From JAQBGV01 sp032128395 (GTDB taxonomy: Bacteria > Planctomycetota > UBA8108 > UBA1146): a stretch of DNA of 8,703 nt. The stretch lies in NCBI GenBank assembly GCA_032128395.1, contig JAQBGV010000050.1:1-8703 (forward strand). The letters run 5' to 3'. Positions 5,585 through 8,703 of the stretch are shown one piece after another. Each line of letters begins with the position of its first letter. Position 1 is the stretch's first letter. The translations under genes and the position numbers were made by a program. The notes beneath the pieces were generated by a model that did no database searches, was not told where the DNA came from, and saw nothing but the letters and a program-made list of their open reading frames with translations.

Positions 5585-6742
5585 AGAGACTCCGAGCCGT
5601 CCGCGGAAGGGACGAAGAGCCGCTGGTACTCCTTGAGGCAATAGCGGTCGGTCATCCCGGCGAGGTAGTCGCAGATCCCGCGGTGCAGGCCGACCTCCTC
5701 GCTCCTCCGGAAGTGCTCGGGGGGTAGTTGCCCCGGCTCGCGGAGGTACTCCTCGAAGAGTGCACCGAGGAAACGCTTCCCCTTTTCCGACATCCGCAGG
5801 CGGCGGTAGTGGCGGTAGAGGCGCTCGTGAAGGAATTTCTGCATCTCGGCCTTCCGAGCCGCCATCGAAGGGGTGAATGCGACCAACGGGGACTTCGCCC
5901 CCCGCACCGCTTCGACCGAATCGATCTTCTCGTCTTCGAGGCGGCGATTCGTCTCCGCGACGAGGTCGACGATCTGGGCGTCGATCAACTCCGAGACCGC
6001 ACGCGCGACGAGAAGCCGATCGGAAAGATCGCCGTAGCGCCCTCTGACCACCTGCACCGCATCTCGGAAGAGATCGACCTCGAGCAGTGAGTCGATCGGC
6101 AGATAGCCGGAGCGATAGCCGTCGTCGAGGTCGTGGGTGTCGTAGGCGAGGGAATCGCCGATATCGACGACCTGGGCTTCGAGGAGCGGCGCCCCTTGCT
6201 CCTCGAACTCGGCGAGCTCACCCTCGAAGTTCCCGTAATGCCGGACAATCGCCTCTCGGACCTCCCAGGTGAGGTTGAGCCCGGTGAAATCCGGATACCG
6301 ACGCTCGAGCTCATCGACGATCCGCAGGCAGTGACGGTTGTGATTGAACCCACCGTGCCCCGCCATCCGCCGGTCGAGCTCTTCCTCTCCCGCGTGTCCG
6401 TAGGGGGGATGGCCGAGGTCGTGGGAGAGCGCGATCGCCTCGACCAGGTCCTCGTTGAGTCCGAGGAGCCGGGCGACCGACCGCGAGACCTGCGAGACCT
6501 CCAAGGAGTGCGTCAGCCGCGTTCGGTAGTGATCCCCCCTCGTGGTTCACGAACACCTGGGTCTTGTACTCGAGTCGGCGAAATGCCGTCGAGTGCACGA
6601 CCCGGTCGCGGTCGCGCTGGTAGGCGCTGCGATGGGTCGTTTCCGGTTCAGGGTGCGGCCGTCCACGACTCCTGGCCGAGGGCATGGCCATCGGGGTGAG
6701 GAGAGCGGCCTCGCGCCCTGAGGGGTCGAGTGGAGCGCTCAC
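5581..6742 (-). CDS. dgt: dGTPase-like HD-domain triphosphohydrolase, frameshifted
   Basis: The family hydrolyses dGTP or other dNTPs to the nucleoside and triphosphate, affecting the cytoplasmic dNTP pool. Joining two frames gives a 386-residue protein of normal length. The first frame has SRGRPHPEPE, YQRDRDRVVHSTAFRRLEYK and TQVFVNHEG. The second has DHYRTRLTHSLEVSQ (H78), ALSHDLGHPPYGHAGE (H107, D108), NHNRHCLRIVDELE, NLTWEVREAIVRHYG and DIGDSLAYDTHDLDD (D196), the HD metal ligands. The break is a run of six G (minus strand, 6539-6534) where five would keep the frame. Read as given, the protein stops making sense after NHEG and loses all catalytic residues. The proposed GTG start at 6742 overlaps the stop of the LysM gene as GTGA, without a clear ribosome-binding site. 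The end overlaps ispD as GTGA. This may be a sequencing or assembly slip, a true pseudogene or slippage-controlled expression. dNTP specificity cannot be read from sequence. Confidence 0.85.
6534..6539 (-). other. Frameshift site: G6 homopolymer in dgt
   Basis: The minus strand reads CACGAGGGGGGATCACTACC. Reading CAC GAG GGG then GAT CAC TAC gives the family sequence NHEGDHY, but this requires skipping one G. Upstream and downstream frames are both strongly conserved right up to this run, so the shift is localised to it. Confidence 0.9.
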
Positions 6743-7053
6743 TGCGGCGACGCGGCAGGTTCGATCCGCCGCACTTCCGGCTTGTTCGGTGGGATCCAGA
6801 GTTCGGTCCCGACCTCGAGAACTCCGGCGGCGGCTCCCCCGCGGTTCCGGTCCCGCAGCGCCTTCTCGGTCACGTTGTACTGCCTTGCGATCGAGTTGAG
6901 GCTCTCCCCCTGGCGCACGATGTGGAGGCACTCCCCGGTATGGATGACAGCGGGGGCTGGGGTCCCGCTCGGGAACTCGGGAGGCGACGACCCGCAGGAA
7001 GTGGCCCCGAGGAGGAGCGAGAGCGCGATGATGGAGATGATGGTGCGGATCAC
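6739..7053 (-). CDS. Small LysM-domain lipoprotein
   Basis: Predicted 104-residue envelope lipoprotein that probably binds peptidoglycan. It begins with a lipoprotein signal MIRTIISIIALSLLLGATSC, with the lipid-anchored cysteine at C20 after GATS. A proline-rich linker follows, and a single LysM domain at about residues 44-88 starts HIVRQGESLNSIARQYNV and ends VGTELWIP. The GTG start at 7053 has a strong ribosome-binding site AGGAG 6 bases upstream. A longer open frame runs to 7797 but lies antisense to the amidohydrolase and lacks a signal peptide. It is the first gene of the proposed operon. Its stop overlaps the dgt start as GTGA. A partner enzyme for cell-wall work is not visible nearby. 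Confidence 0.88.
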   Translation of the reverse strand: MIRTIISIIALSLLLGATSCGSSPPEFPSGTPAPAVIHTGECLHIVRQGESLNSIARQYNVTEKALRDRNRGGAAAGVLEVGTELWIPPNKPEVRRIEPAASPQ

Positions 7054-7077
7054 GGTGGACTCCTCTCCGGGTTGGCG

Positions 7078-7086
7078 AGGATAGCA
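7078..7086 (-). promoter_or_regulatory. Extended -10-like promoter for the LysM-dgt-ispD operon
   Basis: The minus strand carries TGCTATCCT (7086-7078), fitting the TGnTATnnT extended -10 form. It lies 24 bases upstream of the GTG start, ahead of the AGGAG site. No good -35 box is seen at the expected distance. Assigned by consensus and position only. Confidence 0.35.
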
Positions 7087-7150
7087 GAAGCGGGGTGGAG
7101 GGGGATGGGGTCGCCTGGTTCTCGAAGGGCTCGCGGGTACCCTGCTGGGC

Positions 7151-8359
7151 ATGCGCATCTCACCCCGCTGGATCTGGAACGGGCTCGAGCCTCCCTTCGC
7201 CGGACGTGTCGAGGTCTCGGCGGGACGGATCACTTCGGTCGAGCGCGCCTCACCGCCGGCGGAGGCGAGCCCGACTCTCCTCACCGTCGGGCTCGCCAAT
7301 GCCCATGTGCATCTCGACCTGACGTTTCCTCGACCCGAGGGAGCGCGGCGGAAGCAGTTCACCGAGTGGCTCGCTTCGGTCGTGGAACGACGGCGCCACG
7401 AAGGAAGCTCGGGGCTCACGCGCGCTGCCACGGCGGGGATCTGCGCATCGCTCGAGGGCGGGGTCACTCTCGTCTTCGACGACGACCCAGCGGGGTACAG
7501 CCTCGCCCCCCTCGCGGAGTCGCCGATCCGCCGCGTCGTCTTTCGCGAGGTGATCGCGCTCACCGCGGACGGGCACGACCCCGGTGCACTCCGCGAATTC
7601 CTCGATGGCCCGGTCGACTCGACGCGCGAGCTCCGCGCGATCGCACCGCACGCACCGTACACCGTGCATCCGGAGGTCCTCCCCGTCCTCGTCGCAGTCG
7701 CGAACGAAGCTCGCCTCCCCTGGTCGATGCACATCGCCGAGACCGAGTGGGAGAGGACGCTCCTCGAGGCGGGAACGGGGGCAGGGGCGGAATTCATCGC
7801 GCGCTTCGGCGCCGACCCGGCGGAGTTCGCGGGGAATGGCAGCGCCGTGGCGCGCCTCGACGGGGTGAACCTCCTCTCCGCGAGGGCGCTCCTCGTGCAC
7901 GGGAATCACCTCGGACCAGATGAGATCGAGCGGATCGAGCGGGCGGGGGCCGCAGTGGTCTATTGCCCGCGGAGTCACCAGTACTTCGGACATCCCCCCC
8001 ATCCGTTCGCCCGGCTCCTCGCAGCCGGCATTCCGGTCCTCTTCGGCACCGACGGTGCGATCTCCGCGGGTGACCTGTCCCTCTTGGAGGAGCTGCGTGC
8101 CGCCCACCGCGCGCACCCCTCGGTCCCGGTGGAAGCGCTCTGGGGCGCCGCGACCCGCGTCCCGCGGGAGTTCCTCGGAGACCGGTTCGGAGCAGGGACG
8201 ATCGCGCCGGGAGAACCGGCAGATCTCGCGCTCTGGAGGGTGCCCGCGGGAACCGACGATCCACTACGGGCGGTGATCCGCGGAGGAGACGCTCTCGCGA
8301 CCTGGATCGACGGGGATCGAGTCGCGGGGAACGACGAAGCGGTGGTCGGCCCATCTTGA
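7151..8359 (+). CDS. Metal-dependent amidohydrolase, possible aminodeoxyfutalosine deaminase
   Basis: 402-residue cytoplasmic TIM-barrel amidohydrolase. Metal and active-site motifs appear in order: NAHVHLDL (H52, H54), APHAPYTVHPEVL (about 166-178), MHIAETEWE (H194 as metal ligand, E197 as acid/base), LVHGNHL (H250, H253), YCPRSHQYFGHPPHPF (H276) and FGTDGAISAGDLSLLEELR (D301). The CPRSH-FGH and LSLLEELR signatures resemble the deaminases placed in the futalosine menaquinone pathway (MqnF type), which convert 6-amino-6-deoxyfutalosine to futalosine. Related enzymes deaminate other purines or pterins, so the substrate is an inference. The GTDSLAS motif common in that group is GTDGAIS here. 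The ATG at 7151 has no clear ribosome-binding site, but no better in-frame start exists upstream. It is divergent from the LysM gene, with 97 bases between them, and is followed by tRNA-Gly. Confidence 0.85.
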   Translation: MRISPRWIWNGLEPPFAGRVEVSAGRITSVERASPPAEASPTLLTVGLANAHVHLDLTFPRPEGARRKQFTEWLASVVERRRHEGSSGLTRAATAGICASLEGGVTLVFDDDPAGYSLAPLAESPIRRVVFREVIALTADGHDPGALREFLDGPVDSTRELRAIAPHAPYTVHPEVLPVLVAVANEARLPWSMHIAETEWERTLLEAGTGAGAEFIARFGADPAEFAGNGSAVARLDGVNLLSARALLVHGNHLGPDEIERIERAGAAVVYCPRSHQYFGHPPHPFARLLAAGIPVLFGTDGAISAGDLSLLEELRAAHRAHPSVPVEALWGAATRVPREFLGDRFGAGTIAPGEPADLALWRVPAGTDDPLRAVIRGGDALATWIDGDRVAGNDEAVVGPS

Positions 8360-8406
8360 CGCCAAACCCCCGCAAGGCATGATGCATTCGACCGAGCGAA
8401 TCGAGA

Positions 8407-8474
<68 letters not shown>

Positions 8475-8481
<7 letters not shown>

Positions 8482-8522
8482 TTTCCTGCCTCGTGGAGGC
8501 AGGAAATGGAGCGATGTTTTTT
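8475..8522 (+). terminator. 18-bp perfect hairpin with T6, overlapping the tRNA-Gly 3' end
   Basis: Positions 8475-8492 and 8496-8513 are exact inverted complements around the loop gtg. After three bases (atg) there is a run of six T (8517-8522), the layout of an intrinsic terminator. The outer seven pairs use the last seven bases of the tRNA, including its CCA, so this part competes with the acceptor stem. The inner 11 pairs (tttcctgcctc/gaggcaggaaa) lie outside the tRNA and suffice for termination. Confidence 0.8.
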
Positions 8523-8703
8523 GGGTCGCCGAAGGACGATTCGGCGAGCCTTTTCGCTCGGGACCTCGGAAGACGTTCTTGGCCTTGGTGCTTCTGCGAG
8601 CGATGTTTTTTGGGTCGCCGAAGGACGATTCGGCGAACCTTTTCGCTCGGGACCTCGGAAGACGTTCTTGGCCTTGGTGCTTCTGCGAGCGATGTTTTTT
8701 GGG
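8509..8703. repeat. 89-bp tandem repeat, 2.2 copies, continuing past the window
   Basis: Unit 1 is 8509-8597, unit 2 is 8598-8686, and a third begins at 8687 and is cut by the window edge. Units 1 and 2 differ at one base (g8548 against a8637). Each unit starts gagcgatgttttttggg and carries a perfect 8-bp hairpin tcgccgaa/ttcggcga. No TA dinucleotide, TGA or TCA occurs in the unit, so it has no stop codon in any of the six frames. Because 89 is not divisible by 3, all three phases alternate along the array. It starts inside the right arm of the tRNA-Gly terminator hairpin. Confidence 0.95.

Noticed and set aside
7250..8116. 288-codon minus-strand frame opposite the amidohydrolase
   Set aside because: It is antisense to a gene with all catalytic motifs in order and has no recognisable features of its own.
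8584..8592. 9-mer CTTGGTGCT shared by the 89-bp repeat and the minus strand of the 15-bp repeat
   Set aside because: A single 9-base match without further similarity is too short to argue that the two repeat families are related.

Overview
This window is high-GC DNA from a Gram-negative bacterium. A beta-barrel outer-membrane protein with a signal peptide and a C-terminal phenylalanine, a LysM lipoprotein and the MEP isoprenoid genes support that. The phylum cannot be fixed from the sequence. The protein style and the futalosine-type deaminase would suit Planctomycetota or another deep Gram-negative lineage, but this is only an inference. Almost everything up to about 7050 is read on the minus strand.

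Right to left along the minus strand the genes are: a small LysM lipoprotein (7053-6739), a dGTPase-like HD hydrolase (6742-5581, carrying a one-base frameshift), ispD (5584-4898), a porin-like outer-membrane protein (4691-3246), ispF (2960-2457) and cysS (2460-1021). Next comes a four-tRNA cluster, Thr(TGT)-Tyr(GTA)-Gly(TCC)-Thr(GGT), at 822-28. Three junctions are 4-base stop/start overlaps: GTGA for LysM/dgt, GTGA for dgt/ispD and ATGA for ispF/cysS. They point to translational coupling. The tRNA order is the same as the E. coli thrU-tyrU-glyT-thrT cluster that precedes tufB, so tuf is expected just beyond position 1.

On the plus strand, a metal-dependent amidohydrolase (7151-8359) resembles the aminodeoxyfutalosine deaminases of the futalosine route to menaquinone. 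It is followed by tRNA-Gly(CCC) at 8407-8481. The 3' end of this tRNA forms part of a perfect 18-bp hairpin with a T-tract. The last 195 bases are an 89-bp tandem repeat, two full copies and the start of a third, which runs off the window edge and has no stop codon in any of the six frames.

Non-coding stretches are short. 823-1020 holds a good sigma-70-type promoter for the tRNA cluster. 275-572 holds a second good promoter inside the cluster. 2961-3245 holds a 15-bp tandem repeat, a direct repeat and hairpins between the porin and ispF. 4692-4897 shows little besides a weak ribosome-binding site. 7054-7150 is a divergent intergenic region with an extended -10-like element. I see no phage, transposase, defence or CRISPR genes. 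The most unusual material is the repeat at the right edge, the frameshift in dgt and the repeat-laden insertion of a porin gene between ispD and ispF.
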